A stretch of 64,000 nt of DNA. Source: Lysinibacillus mangiferihumi (lineage in GTDB: Bacteria; Bacillota; Bacilli; Bacillales_A; Planococcaceae). The notes beneath the pieces are model-generated. The model did no database searches, was not told where the DNA came from, and worked only from the letters and a program-made list of their open reading frames with translations. The position numbers were made by a program, and so were the translations under genes. The stretch covers positions 1 through 64,000 of the forward strand of contig NZ_PYWM01000019.1 of the NCBI RefSeq assembly GCF_003049665.1, given 5' to 3'. Positions 23,933 through 31,997 of this stretch are shown here, piece by piece (the first letter of the stretch is position 1; each line of letters begins with the position of its first letter).

Positions 23933-24027
23933 ACTTCCTAACGGTAGTATTGATTATTTTCTCGTTGTATATGCAGTCGTATGGTCGGATTAACTACTTA
24001 TTGAAAGGAGGTGAGAAAGATGCGTAA
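23929..24027 (+). CDS. 32-aa membrane peptide
   Basis: ATG 23929 overlaps the previous stop. The peptide (MNFLTVVLIIFSLYMQSYGR and 12 more residues) is one TM helix. Its tail codes through the RBS of the next gene, which starts inside it at 24020. It depends on translational coupling. It may be real or only a readthrough leader. Confidence 0.4.
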   Translation: MNFLTVVLIIFSLYMQSYGRINYLLKGGEKDA

Positions 24028-24259
24028 ACAAACTTTCAAAGAGTACTTGTTACGAAATTATCCACCAAATGTAAGGAGCTTGGAAGAGGCGTATGCTTGT
24101 AACATTTGGAAAGATTGTACTTTAGAAGAGGCGATAGATATGTCTAATAAAATCATAGAGCTTTTTAAAGAAGTAAACATGACGTACAACGATGCATACG
24201 CCATGCTTGGGTTCATTCGTATGGATTTAGACTATCGCTCTGAGCGTGTGAAGTTTTAG
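24020..24259 (+). CDS. Phage early protein of unknown function (79 aa)
   Basis: ATG 24020 with a perfect AAAGGAGGTGA. All-helical and acidic (MRKQTFKEYLLRNYPPNVRS, LEEAYACNIWKDC). No known domain. Conserved-looking position after cro. From 24260 to 24475 I see nothing coding; a short hairpin-like GTTAGCACC/GGTGCTAAT sequence lies at about 24348-24371. Confidence 0.6.
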   Translation: MRKQTFKEYLLRNYPPNVRSLEEAYACNIWKDCTLEEAIDMSNKIIELFKEVNMTYNDAYAMLGFIRMDLDYRSERVKF

Positions 24260-24475
24260 TTATTCGAATAGTAATAAAGCCTTGTAAATTTTATAGATTC
24301 ACAGAAAGGTAGAATTCAAATGCTTAACAACACTACAGTAGAGGAAGGTTAGCACCAGTGAAGGTGCTAATCTTACCAACTAATATAAATGATGTCTGGT
24401 GTTTTCTTAAAGTGATCTCCTTAAGATTCAAACCTATGAATATATTGATATTTGCTAAAAAAGGGTGGCTATATT

Positions 24476-24700
24476 GTGTTTTGTTTAAAAACTATTAGAA
24501 AAACAAAAGGAATATCCCGTTACCAGTTAGCGAAACTATCAGGAGTGAAAGATTCTACTATCCAAATGATTGAAAATAGCGAGAATCCAAATCCTACATT
24601 CAAAATAATGTGCAAACTAGCAGATGCATTAGAAGTGAGTTTGGATGATTTAAGGGGAGGTGAGAAGTTTGGGATGGAGCATGACAAAACCGAAGCGTAA
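24476..24700 (+). CDS. XRE-family regulator
   Basis: 74 aa from GTG 24476 (AAGGGTGG upstream; an in-frame TTG at 24452 is less likely). HTH: ISRYQLAKLSGVKDSTIQMI, then PNPTFKIMCKLADALEVSLD. Overlaps the next HTH gene by 32 bp in another frame. Confidence 0.75.
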   Translation: MFCLKTIRKTKGISRYQLAKLSGVKDSTIQMIENSENPNPTFKIMCKLADALEVSLDDLRGGEKFGMEHDKTEA

Positions 24701-24947
24701 GAAAAAGCGCAAAAAGCCTCTACCTTCGGATGAGTTTCGAAATGTAAAAGGGGTTAAGCGTGAGCGGATGATTGCTGAAAGGAAAGCGAGACAACTTACG
24801 CAAGCACAGTTAGGGAAAATGGTCGGCTGTTCAACTGCTATGATAAGCGCTATTGAGAGTGGTCGAGTTAAACCAGGATTAGAGGTTTCATTGCAGTTGG
24901 AAGTGGTTCTGGAGACATCAATTTTTGAATTATTTCCGGATTTATAA
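24669..24947 (+). CDS. XRE-family regulator with basic N-terminus
   Basis: About 92 aa. TTG 24669 is chosen because GGGGAGGTGAG ends five bases upstream; ATG 24681 is an alternative. A very basic N-terminus (KPKRKKKRKKP) precedes an HTH (LTQAQLGKMVGCSTAMISAI) and a FELFPDL tail. Overlap with the previous regulator means co-translation. Confidence 0.75.
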   Translation: MGWSMTKPKRKKKRKKPLPSDEFRNVKGVKRERMIAERKARQLTQAQLGKMVGCSTAMISAIESGRVKPGLEVSLQLEVVLETSIFELFPDL

Positions 24948-24983
24948 AAAAAGTACTTGACTTGGAGGGGGGCACTTTTTTTC
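24945..24983 (+). terminator. Weak terminator after the paired regulators
   Basis: AAAAAAAGT and (C)ACTTTTTTT arms around a G-rich loop. A TTTACA...ATATAG promoter-like pair follows upstream of 25152. Confidence 0.45.
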
Positions 24984-25151
24984 CAGTTTTCAAGAAATTG
25001 TACGAATGTAAACGAAAGAGAACAAAAATGAATGAGACTTTCAGTAACTAACCCTTAATTTTAAGAACATAAACGAAACAGGATGAAACAAATTATTTAC
25101 ATTTAATTACAATTTTGGATATAGGTCAAAATTTATAATGGAGGTAAGGAC

Positions 25152-25451
25152 ATGATCAATGTAAATTTTGATTCTGCTGAACTTCGGGCATTAATTAGGG
25201 AGGAAATGAGGGCAGCGCTCAATGACTTGGATTGGCAAGTGAGACCACTGCCGCCAATGCTTACGAGGAATGAATTGAAACAGCTACTACGCATTGGGAA
25301 TACGAAAACGTCCGAGCTGTTAGGAAGAGAGGATTTTCCTGTCTTACGTGAAGCGGGGGTGTTAATTCCAACACATTTGTTTATGAGATGGGTGGAGGAT
25401 CATACGGAGTGGGTAGAGCAAAATGTGAAGCCTTTTAGATCCATAGGTTAA
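25152..25451 (+). CDS. Excisionase-like DNA-binding protein
   Basis: 99 aa, RBS GGAGG. After a helical N-terminus it has MLTRNELKQLLRIGNTKTSE and VLIPTHLFMRWVEDH, the winged-helix pattern of the phage excisionase/MerR-like family. It may control integrase directionality or early transcription. Confidence 0.7.
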   Translation: MINVNFDSAELRALIREEMRAALNDLDWQVRPLPPMLTRNELKQLLRIGNTKTSELLGREDFPVLREAGVLIPTHLFMRWVEDHTEWVEQNVKPFRSIG

Positions 25452-25526
25452 TGTTTTATATGAAAATTTTAAAACAAAACAACGTAATATTGTATTCCGG
25501 TTTGGAATGTGAAAGGTGGTGAGACG

Positions 25527-25796
25527 ATGAAAATTGGCGCCATTTTGCAAGCCTGTCGTGAACGCGCAGGGTTGTCACAAGAAGAACTGGCATTTCGTAT
25601 GAATCGATCGCAGTCTTGTATCTCTAAATTCGAAAATAGCGTAAAGATTCCTGATGCCATCACCTTTATGGAATGGTTTAAGCAAACAAATACGCAAGAG
25701 GTCGCTGTCGCGTTTTTAATGGGGATGGACGGGCTAACAATTTTACAAACATTGCTTCCGATGGTTGGTGGATTTGTATGTTGGATTATTTTATGA
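25527..25796 (+). CDS. XRE-family regulator with hydrophobic C-terminus
   Basis: 89 aa from ATG 25527 (RBS AAGGTGGTGAG). HTH: LSQEELAFRMNRSQSCISKF. The C-terminal 30 residues are hydrophobic (LTILQTLLPMVGGFVCWIIL), so it may sit at the membrane, which is unusual for a phage HTH protein. Confidence 0.75.
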   Translation: MKIGAILQACRERAGLSQEELAFRMNRSQSCISKFENSVKIPDAITFMEWFKQTNTQEVAVAFLMGMDGLTILQTLLPMVGGFVCWIIL

Positions 25797-25815
25797 AATC
25801 AGAAAGGAGAACACT

Positions 25816-26181
25816 ATGGAAAAAATCAAAGCGTTTTTAGCTTATCAAGAGACAACTAAATACAAATTGCATAGGTTAGCGAATGCCAATTTAGATATAT
25901 GTTATTCAAATTATGAAATGAAGGATTTGATATCCATGTTAAAGGAAAAACATGCGATGGCAAAAAATGCAGGGGTTTTAGGGATAGATTTTTATGATGG
26001 AATCTGTAATGTGCAAGTGTCATATGACGATTTTCAACGTTTAACGAAAGGTGTTCAGGACATTCGCATGGAGCTTTCTCAATTTCCTGAGCCTGAAAAT
26101 GAGCATTTATATGCTGAAGTAGAGGGCATTCATTTAGTAGCTGTTCGTTCGATTGAAAAAGAAAAAATGCAAGCGCAATAG
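25816..26181 (+). CDS. Phage early protein of unknown function
   Basis: 121 aa from ATG 25816 with GAAAGGAG. Helical N-terminal half, beta-rich C-terminal half. Contains GIDFYDGICNVQVSYDDF and an EVEGIHLVAVRSIEK end. No recognised domain. Part of the rightward early operon. Confidence 0.6.
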   Translation: MEKIKAFLAYQETTKYKLHRLANANLDICYSNYEMKDLISMLKEKHAMAKNAGVLGIDFYDGICNVQVSYDDFQRLTKGVQDIRMELSQFPEPENEHLYAEVEGIHLVAVRSIEKEKMQAQ

Positions 26182-26298
26182 CACCTGCATAAAGGTTGAA
26201 CTGTAGCTTTGGTCGGTCTCAGTTCAAAAATTTAATAAAAATCTTGTCCTTTTATTATGGACAAGAACTGGATAGAAGTCAATAAAGGAGGAACGGAT

Positions 26299-26508
26299 AT
26301 GAAAGAAGTTTTAGAGAAACTGTATGCATTTCTGGCGCAGGAAGAAGAGTTGTTACGGGATTATGCCGTCGATGTAGCGGAAGCCTACGATAGTTGTTTG
26401 TATGTAAGCAATCAAAAGGATTACTTCGCACAAAAGGGTCGAGTTACTGCTATAAGAGATGCTATTGAATTAGTGGAAGATTTAGAGAATCAATTGCAAA
26501 TGGTTTGA
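26299..26508 (+). CDS. Small acidic phage protein (69 aa)
   Basis: ATG 26299 with AAAGGAGG five bases upstream. Mostly helical (VLEKLYAFLAQEEELLRDYA; AIRDAIELVEDLENQL). Function unknown. Confidence 0.6.
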   Translation: MKEVLEKLYAFLAQEEELLRDYAVDVAEAYDSCLYVSNQKDYFAQKGRVTAIRDAIELVEDLENQLQMV

Positions 26509-26566
26509 TTTATTTTTAGGGTTCATCAATTGTCTAGTGAATTTGATGTTGCAACCTTGCACTCAT

Positions 26567-26593
26567 AGGGTGGCGACAATTTGTCGCCACCCT
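26567..26593. promoter_or_regulatory. 27-bp palindrome ahead of the ORF6N gene
   Basis: AGGGTGGCGACAA, one central base, and its exact complement TTGTCGCCACCCT. It ends eight bases before the RBS of the ORF6N gene and could be an operator or an RNA hairpin acting on the start. A degenerate copy (GGTGGGCGACAAAATGACG...) lies inside the gene at about 26789-26813. Confidence 0.65.
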
Positions 26594-26611
26594 TATGAAA
26601 GGAGAAGTCGC

Positions 26612-27262
26612 ATGGATTTAACAGAGATTCAACACGCGGATAAAAAGGTGTTAACAACGGCTCAAATTGCTGAGGCGTACGAAGTGGACAGTAAGTCGTT
26701 AATACGAAATTTTCAACGAAACAAGGAGCATTATCAAGAAGGTACGCATTACTTTGCGCTAACAGGGGAGGCACTGAAACAATTTAAAGGTGGGCGACAA
26801 AATGACGCCACCCTCAAATTTGTATCATTGCTATACCTGTGGACAGAAGAAGGGGCATTTTTGTTAGCGAAGTCACTCAAAAGTGACAAGGCGTGGGAGG
26901 CATACCACCTGCTTGTTGCGCAGTATTACAAACTGACAACCGAATTGCAGCAAGTACAAGCCATTTCATTGCCCTATGACGAGAAACGCTTATTAGCCTT
27001 GGAGCAACGTGTACAGGAAATTGAACAACAGCTACATGGAATCACACTACATACAGGCGAGCAAAAGCGTTTACGACAAGCGGTGACTGAACGTGTAAAT
27101 CAATTGTGTATGGTGCAAGCGCGCCGTCCAGCCTTTTTCGCGTCCCTTTATCGTGAAATCAAACGCCGTTATCAAGTGGTGTCATATCGAGATGTTCCAC
27201 AGTGCAAGCTTCAAGATGCTTTGCACTTTATTTCCACATGGAGAGGAGGGGCAGACACATGA
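26612..27262 (+). CDS. ORF6N-domain protein (phage Rha/antirepressor type)
   Basis: 216 aa from ATG 26612 with AAAGGAGAAG. N-terminal ORF6N domain (VLTTAQIAEAYEVDSKSLIR, then NFQRNKEHYQEGTHYFAL and LWTEEGAFLLAKSL). A coiled central region (LLALEQRVQEIEQQL) and a C-terminal ORF6C-like domain follow. Such proteins bind DNA and act in early phage regulation. It overlaps the next gene by 4 bp. Confidence 0.85.
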   Translation: MDLTEIQHADKKVLTTAQIAEAYEVDSKSLIRNFQRNKEHYQEGTHYFALTGEALKQFKGGRQNDATLKFVSLLYLWTEEGAFLLAKSLKSDKAWEAYHLLVAQYYKLTTELQQVQAISLPYDEKRLLALEQRVQEIEQQLHGITLHTGEQKRLRQAVTERVNQLCMVQARRPAFFASLYREIKRRYQVVSYRDVPQCKLQDALHFISTWRGGADT

Positions 27263-28065
27263 ATCTACTCATCAATGAACCGCCTTTACAAGTTCTGCCT
27301 AGTTTAGCTACTAAGGTAGGCTTGAATGAGGCGATTGTATTACAGCAATTGCATTATAAATTGCTGATTTCTGCACATGTCTATGACGGGCATAAATGGG
27401 TGTTTAACAGCTATCAGCACTGGAAAAAGGAGTTTCCGTTTTGGTCTGAAAAAACGATTAGGCGTACGATTAGAAAACTTGAGGAGAATGGCTATATCAT
27501 TTCAACGGATCAATACAACAAATATAAAATCGACAAGACGAAATGGTATCGGCTAAATTATACAAAACTTGGTTATATAACGATGGGACAACATGACCTA
27601 TCGAGCGAGTCAAAATGTCCAGACACATGTGGACAACATGACCCTACACAGGGGGACAAGTTGACCTCATCAAGTGAGGACACTTTGACCGCACCAATAA
27701 CCAAAGATATTAAGAGTAATAAAAATAATAATAATGTCGAGCAACTCGACATTGTGCATGAAATTATTGCTTACTTAAACAAAACAGCTCAGAAAAACTT
27801 TAAAGCCACAACAGCTGCTACCAAGCGACTTATCCATGCCCGACTGAAGGATGGCTATACGTTGGAGCACTTCAAATGTGTCATCGATACAAAGGTCAAA
27901 CAGTGGCTGCACAATCCGGACATGAATAAATACTTGCGTCCAGATACGTTGTTCAACGCTACAAAATTTGAAAGCTACTTGAACGAAAAACAGAGCGTAC
28001 CAACAAACCAAACTCATTTGCCTGAATCACTCGATTTAGATTTTAGCAAGGGGGAAGATCTGTAA
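27259..28065 (+). CDS. Phage replication protein, replisome organizer/DnaD-like
   Basis: 268 aa from ATG 27259 (GGAGGGG upstream). N-terminal winged helix typical of replisome organizers (NEAIVLQQLHYKLL; HWKKEFPFWSEKTIRRTIR). A variable linker follows, then a C-terminal conserved phage region (KARLKDGYTLEHFK-like, KVKQWLHNPDMNKYLRPDTL, FNATKFESYLN). It should bind the origin and load DnaB, encoded directly downstream with overlapping stop/start. The linker may hold the origin, as in related phages. Confidence 0.88.
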   Translation: MNLLINEPPLQVLPSLATKVGLNEAIVLQQLHYKLLISAHVYDGHKWVFNSYQHWKKEFPFWSEKTIRRTIRKLEENGYIISTDQYNKYKIDKTKWYRLNYTKLGYITMGQHDLSSESKCPDTCGQHDPTQGDKLTSSSEDTLTAPITKDIKSNKNNNNVEQLDIVHEIIAYLNKTAQKNFKATTAATKRLIHARLKDGYTLEHFKCVIDTKVKQWLHNPDMNKYLRPDTLFNATKFESYLNEKQSVPTNQTHLPESLDLDFSKGEDL

Positions 28066-29342
28066 TGGCATACCAAAACATTAGCATCGAGCTAGCTGAA
28101 AAAAGTCTACTGGGAACGATGCTCCATGAAAATTATTTAATTGCAGATAGCAACTTAGAGGCAGCCCATTTTATTTCGCAAGTACATCAAAATATTTTTA
28201 CGAGCATGTTACAGCTTGTCAGTGAACGTAAAGCTGTTGACTATATCACATTGCTGACAACACGAGAGCCGATTGAACTTGGTGGGGCAAATTATTTAGC
28301 GGAGCTTGGGAGCTTTGCGAGTGCAACGAAATTTGAGGAGTATGAAACCATTGTGCTGGAGAATTGGCGAGAGCGATCGAAGCGTCAAATGATGGAGCAA
28401 GCACAGCAAGAAGATTGGGGCATAGCGGAAATTCAACAGGCACTGGACAAGCTCATGATGCAATATACGACTACCAATACGAGCATTAAAGCCGACTTAA
28501 TGCAAATGGCGAAGCGACCTTTCGAGCAAGAAAACAGCAAAACAGGTGTGCTTACAGGGCTACTCGATTTGGATAAGCTACTAAACGGTTTTCAAGATGC
28601 TGAGCTTACGATTATTGCAGCTAGACCCTCGATGGGGAAAACGGACACGATGAACCATATCGCACTAAAAGCGGGATGGGATGGCTATTTACCAATCATC
28701 TTCTCACTGGAAATGAGTCGCACCACGCTAATTGATCGCCTTATTGCCGCAACAGGCAATTTTAATCGCTTAAAGATGCGCAATCCCTATGAGTATTTTA
28801 CAGACGGACAAAAAGAAAAGTGGATGTCAACGCTCGGCATGCTTGATAATGCCAATATCGAAATTGATGATCGAGCAGGGATGACCGTCCCACAGATTCG
28901 AGCTACTGCACGAAAAATCATTAAGGCCAACCCTGATAAAAAGCCCGTTATCTTAATCGATTACTTGCAAATCATTCGAGTAAGCAATCCACGTGATAAT
29001 CAAACTCAAGCAATTGGCCAAATATCCTGGGATTTAAAGCAAATGGCAAAAGAGTTTAATTGCCCTGTTATTTGCCTAGCTCAACTCAATCGCAGTGTCG
29101 AACAACGTCAGGACAAACGCCCTGTAATGAGCGATTTACGAGATTCAGGCAATATCGAACAAGACGCTGATGTCATAGCATTTTTATATCGCGATGATTA
29201 CTACGCCAAAGAATCCGAACGCCAAAATATGTTGGAGTTTATTATCGCTAAGCATCGAAATGGACCAACTGGGACGGTTTTTGCTAGCTATGTAAAAGAC
29301 ACGGGCCGACTGTCCAATATAGCTTGGAGTGTTGCAAGATGA
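28065..29342 (+). CDS. dnaB: Replicative DNA helicase, DnaB family
   Basis: 425 aa. N-terminal DnaB domain (ELAEKSLLGTMLHENYLI), then the RecA-like helicase domain. Walker A is ARPSMGKT at residues 186-193, Walker B is VILIDYLQII, and the H4-type loop is DLRDSGNIEQDADVIAFLYR. Length is in the usual phage/bacterial range (420-460). It overlaps both neighbours and is the replication helicase of the prophage. Confidence 0.95.
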   Translation: MAYQNISIELAEKSLLGTMLHENYLIADSNLEAAHFISQVHQNIFTSMLQLVSERKAVDYITLLTTREPIELGGANYLAELGSFASATKFEEYETIVLENWRERSKRQMMEQAQQEDWGIAEIQQALDKLMMQYTTTNTSIKADLMQMAKRPFEQENSKTGVLTGLLDLDKLLNGFQDAELTIIAARPSMGKTDTMNHIALKAGWDGYLPIIFSLEMSRTTLIDRLIAATGNFNRLKMRNPYEYFTDGQKEKWMSTLGMLDNANIEIDDRAGMTVPQIRATARKIIKANPDKKPVILIDYLQIIRVSNPRDNQTQAIGQISWDLKQMAKEFNCPVICLAQLNRSVEQRQDKRPVMSDLRDSGNIEQDADVIAFLYRDDYYAKESERQNMLEFIIAKHRNGPTGTVFASYVKDTGRLSNIAWSVAR

Positions 29343-29833
29343 GCGACTTTATCACAGTGAAGGAGGTTTTGGAGTATGCCACAGAGTTTGAATTGTGTTG
29401 GTTTGCCCATCAAGTCTATTGGGCTGTGTCTACACAACAAATTCAGTTGGAGGATGATTCTAGTAAATTGCTAGAGGTGGCCTATGATGACGCGGCAGTG
29501 CGGGAAATGACCAATCGAAATGTCCTTGGCATTGGCCACATTAAGCTATACGTCGTTAAAAGCTTCGCGCAATATGCTTTTTACTTTGCTAGTGATCCAC
29601 TGGAGGTCAACATGCTGCATCAAACGTTATTTGGTGAACTGCCAGGAACCATTACGGAAGCCCATCGATTATTAACAAAGGTGATGTATTTTGCCGATTT
29701 CGATATACAAACTTCACTGATAGAATACCGCAAATCCATCGTGCAATTTCCAGCCTATCTTGGTCATGCAGCGGCAGGACAATATAACTTGTATCGTCTA
29801 GATTTGCACAAAGGGGTGAGAGGGATTGTCTAA
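29339..29833 (+). CDS. Phage protein of unknown function
   Basis: 164 aa; ATG overlaps the dnaB stop (ATGA). Helical, no TM segment, with an N-terminal TVKEVLEYATEFELCWFAHQ and a central IGHIKLYVVKSFAQYAFYF. The tight coupling to dnaB suggests a replication accessory role. No family is recognised. Confidence 0.6.
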   Translation: MSDFITVKEVLEYATEFELCWFAHQVYWAVSTQQIQLEDDSSKLLEVAYDDAAVREMTNRNVLGIGHIKLYVVKSFAQYAFYFASDPLEVNMLHQTLFGELPGTITEAHRLLTKVMYFADFDIQTSLIEYRKSIVQFPAYLGHAAAGQYNLYRLDLHKGVRGIV

Positions 29834-29945
29834 GCAAGAACGTGAAGAGATTATTGCCATTATCATGCTACGCAAAAACTACGCAGAGGAAATGCTTCGC
29901 AATATGTCAGATGAAGAGCTAGTGAAGACGTTGGATGAGTTATAA
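29826..29945 (+). CDS. 39-aa BH0509-like protein
   Basis: TTG 29826 with GAGAGGGA just upstream. The peptide (MSKQEREEIIAIIMLRKNY, then AEEMLRNMSDEELVKTLDEL) is a short two-helix protein similar in layout to the BH0509 family. It overlaps the previous stop by 8 bp. Function unknown. Confidence 0.55.
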   Translation: MSKQEREEIIAIIMLRKNYAEEMLRNMSDEELVKTLDEL

Positions 29946-29975
29946 AAGTGACTTTAACTTGAAGAAAAGAGAGGG

Positions 29976-30200
29976 ATGAAAATGGATAATGTGAATATTT
30001 ATGAGATCATTGGCGTTTCGCTGGACCCTATTTATCAGGCACTCAATCAGCTTCATGATGATGAAGAAATCCATATCGGCAAACATACCATTCGCAAAAC
30101 AGCTAAATTTTACGAAATTGAAAATGATCGTTTGCATGAATGTTTTAAAGAAAAAGAACGTTGCTATCAAGTGTTAAGCAATTTAGTCATGTTTAATTAA
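29976..30200 (+). CDS. Small phage protein (74 aa)
   Basis: ATG 29976 with GAGAGGG. Acidic, with DDEEIHIGKHTIRKTAKFYE in the centre and CFKEKERCYQVLSNL at the end. Function unknown; last gene before a hairpin at 30202. Confidence 0.6.
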   Translation: MKMDNVNIYEIIGVSLDPIYQALNQLHDDEEIHIGKHTIRKTAKFYEIENDRLHECFKEKERCYQVLSNLVMFN

Positions 30201-30201
30201 A

Positions 30202-30228
30202 AAAGCTATGGCGGCAACCATAGCTTTG
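30202..30228 (+). terminator. Hairpin after the early operon
   Basis: AAAGCTATGG and CCATAGCTTT arms. The T tract is short, so termination may be partial, or the hairpin may be an attenuator ahead of xtrA. Confidence 0.5.
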
Positions 30229-30237
30229 ATAGAGCAA

Positions 30238-30291
30238 AGGCTTCTCCCTTGCTACCGGTAGTATCATTATAGCATAAGGGGGAAGCATTTA
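30238..30291 (+). promoter_or_regulatory. RBS-sequestering hairpin upstream of xtrA
   Basis: GCTTCTCCCTT (about 30241) pairs with AAGGGGGAAGC, which contains the xtrA RBS (AAGGGGG, 30279-30285). Translation of xtrA may depend on opening this stem. Confidence 0.5.
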
Positions 30292-30488
30292 TGCGATTAA
30301 AACCACTAGTCATTTCGAACGACGGCATCCTACAAATCGACATCATGGAACTCCCCGAAAACTGCGTCATCGTCCTCTCCGATGGCATCGCAAAATTCAC
30401 CGAGCTCCCAGCACACGCTAAGACAAAGATTGTGACGTATCAAGGGAAGGTGAGACGTGTTGAGTTTGATGAGGGGGAGGAGTTTTGA
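30291..30488 (+). CDS. xtrA: XtrA-like phage protein
   Basis: 65 aa. The pattern MRLKPLVISNDGILQIDIME followed by LPENCVIVLSDGIAKFTELP and ...AKTKIVTYQGKVRR is that of the PBSX XtrA/YqaO family, small proteins found between early and late genes of Bacillus prophages. Function unknown. The start is preceded by AAGGGGG within a hairpin. Confidence 0.75.
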   Translation: MRLKPLVISNDGILQIDIMELPENCVIVLSDGIAKFTELPAHAKTKIVTYQGKVRRVEFDEGEEF

Positions 30489-30642
30489 AGTAAAATATTA
30501 GTCTTGATGGGAATATTTATATTGTTATAATAGTACTAACTAAGACTTAGGTAATGGAATATTTATGTAGAGATTAATGCGTATAGAATAAGTTTTAGTA
30601 ATATTTTAGAAATTATTGAAAAAAAGAAAGGTGTGAATAATT

Positions 30643-31242
30643 ATTAGACATAACACAGTTAATGGTGTATTTATTATTGAATCTTTATCATTAAAAGATG
30701 AAGAAAGTGAACGATTCGAAGGAGAAATATTAAGAAGAATATTAAAGATGGTAGAAATACCTGTAGATTATCGTTATATTCGGACAAATGAAGAGTTACA
30801 AGTTATGATTAAACAGTTTGAAAAATCTAAATTTAAATACCTTCATTTATCATGTCATGGTAATGCAAATGGCATTGCTATGACTCTAAATAATACATAT
30901 CCATTTAAGGAATTCAAAGATATGTTTACTGTTAAAGGTTTAAAAAAAAGGTTGTTTCTATCATCATGTTCAGTATGTGGAGAAAATATAAAAGTAGGTA
31001 TGCATGGTAGTGATTTTATTTCCATTGTTGGTCCTAAAAGTGATATTGAGTTTGACGATGCAGCTATATTTTGGGCAGCATTTTATCAACAGATGTTTAA
31101 ATTTGAAAATAATATTTTAGAAAATGATAAAATGTATGAAATAATTAATAAAATGTCTTCTGTTTTAGAAGTAAAAATGGCTTGTATTTTAAGAAATAAA
31201 GAAACGAAGAAATACTATGAAAAAACAATAAAAAATATTTAA
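30643..31242 (+). CDS. CHAT/caspase-like cysteine protease
   Basis: A His-Cys dyad is visible: YLHLSCHGNANG (His72) and LFLSSCSVCGE (Cys109), spaced and flanked by beta strands as in CHAT/caspase-fold peptidases. The first ATG (30748) would remove the first beta strand (GVFIIESLSL) and has no RBS. The frame is open from TGA 30634, and an AAAGGTG lies nine bases before ATT 30643 (six before ATT 30640), so a non-standard start is likely. The protein is then about 199 aa, one minimal peptidase domain. It is followed by two membrane-protein genes and a strong terminator. It is probably a defence protease; its target is unknown. Confidence 0.7.
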   Translation: MRHNTVNGVFIIESLSLKDEESERFEGEILRRILKMVEIPVDYRYIRTNEELQVMIKQFEKSKFKYLHLSCHGNANGIAMTLNNTYPFKEFKDMFTVKGLKKRLFLSSCSVCGENIKVGMHGSDFISIVGPKSDIEFDDAAIFWAAFYQQMFKFENNILENDKMYEIINKMSSVLEVKMACILRNKETKKYYEKTIKNI

Positions 31243-31304
31243 TGCATATTCAAGTATATATAAATTCAGTAATTAAATTAATTTATTTTGGGGTGTTTTT
31301 AGCA

Positions 31305-31865
31305 ATGGATCGAAGTCAGATAGATTGTATTAAGAGAAATTCAAAGGGTTCTTATAGTTACATGAGAAAATTAAAAAAAGAATGTCTAGTAGGAAAAACT
31401 ATGATTGATGAGATGAATTTTGTTGAAGAGTTAGCGATTAATCATTCTAAAGTCGAATTAAATTATCTTGAAAACGGTTTAATGTCCTCAAGCGAGAATT
31501 CGATTAGATTTAATAAAGACTTTTTTAGTATTTACATATCATTATGTGTAATATTATTTTCAATTATTGGAATTGGATTTTCTGGATTATTCGGGTATTT
31601 CAATAATGTAGCCATGAAATTAATTGATGCTAAAATAAATAATGGAGAAGGTATTGAAGAGGTAAACCAATTATTTGATCAAGTTTATGGATTAGGTTTC
31701 AATGGCATGTTATACGCTGTATTTTTTTTAATAGTATTTATTTCGTTATTTCATTTTTTTACGTACATAACAGATAGTAGAAGGGTAGTCTATTTAAATT
31801 ACGTTAGAAATGCTATAACTTTAAAAGAGAGTATGTTAAATAATGATGATACAAATACAATTTAA
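31305..31865 (+). CDS. Membrane protein of the CHAT cassette (two TM helices)
   Basis: 186 aa from ATG 31305 (TTGGGGTG upstream; an in-frame ATG at 31242 overlaps the protease stop). A basic N-terminal cytoplasmic part has KGSYSYMRKLKKECLVGK. Two TM helices lie at about residues 75-98 and 132-155, with a 30-residue loop between. No gasdermin-like or other known effector pattern is seen. It could be the substrate or effector activated by the protease. Confidence 0.55.
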   Translation: MDRSQIDCIKRNSKGSYSYMRKLKKECLVGKTMIDEMNFVEELAINHSKVELNYLENGLMSSSENSIRFNKDFFSIYISLCVILFSIIGIGFSGLFGYFNNVAMKLIDAKINNGEGIEEVNQLFDQVYGLGFNGMLYAVFFLIVFISLFHFFTYITDSRRVVYLNYVRNAITLKESMLNNDDTNTI

Positions 31866-31997
31866 AGTAATTAAGTTCTTTATTATTGTTTTTTCTCAAA
31901 ACTTTTTCTGAAAGGTTCAATGTATTAATTATTGCTATGTATTGTATCCTTTTAAGTGATTAAACACTGAGTACATATTAGGATATGGGTGGGAAAT

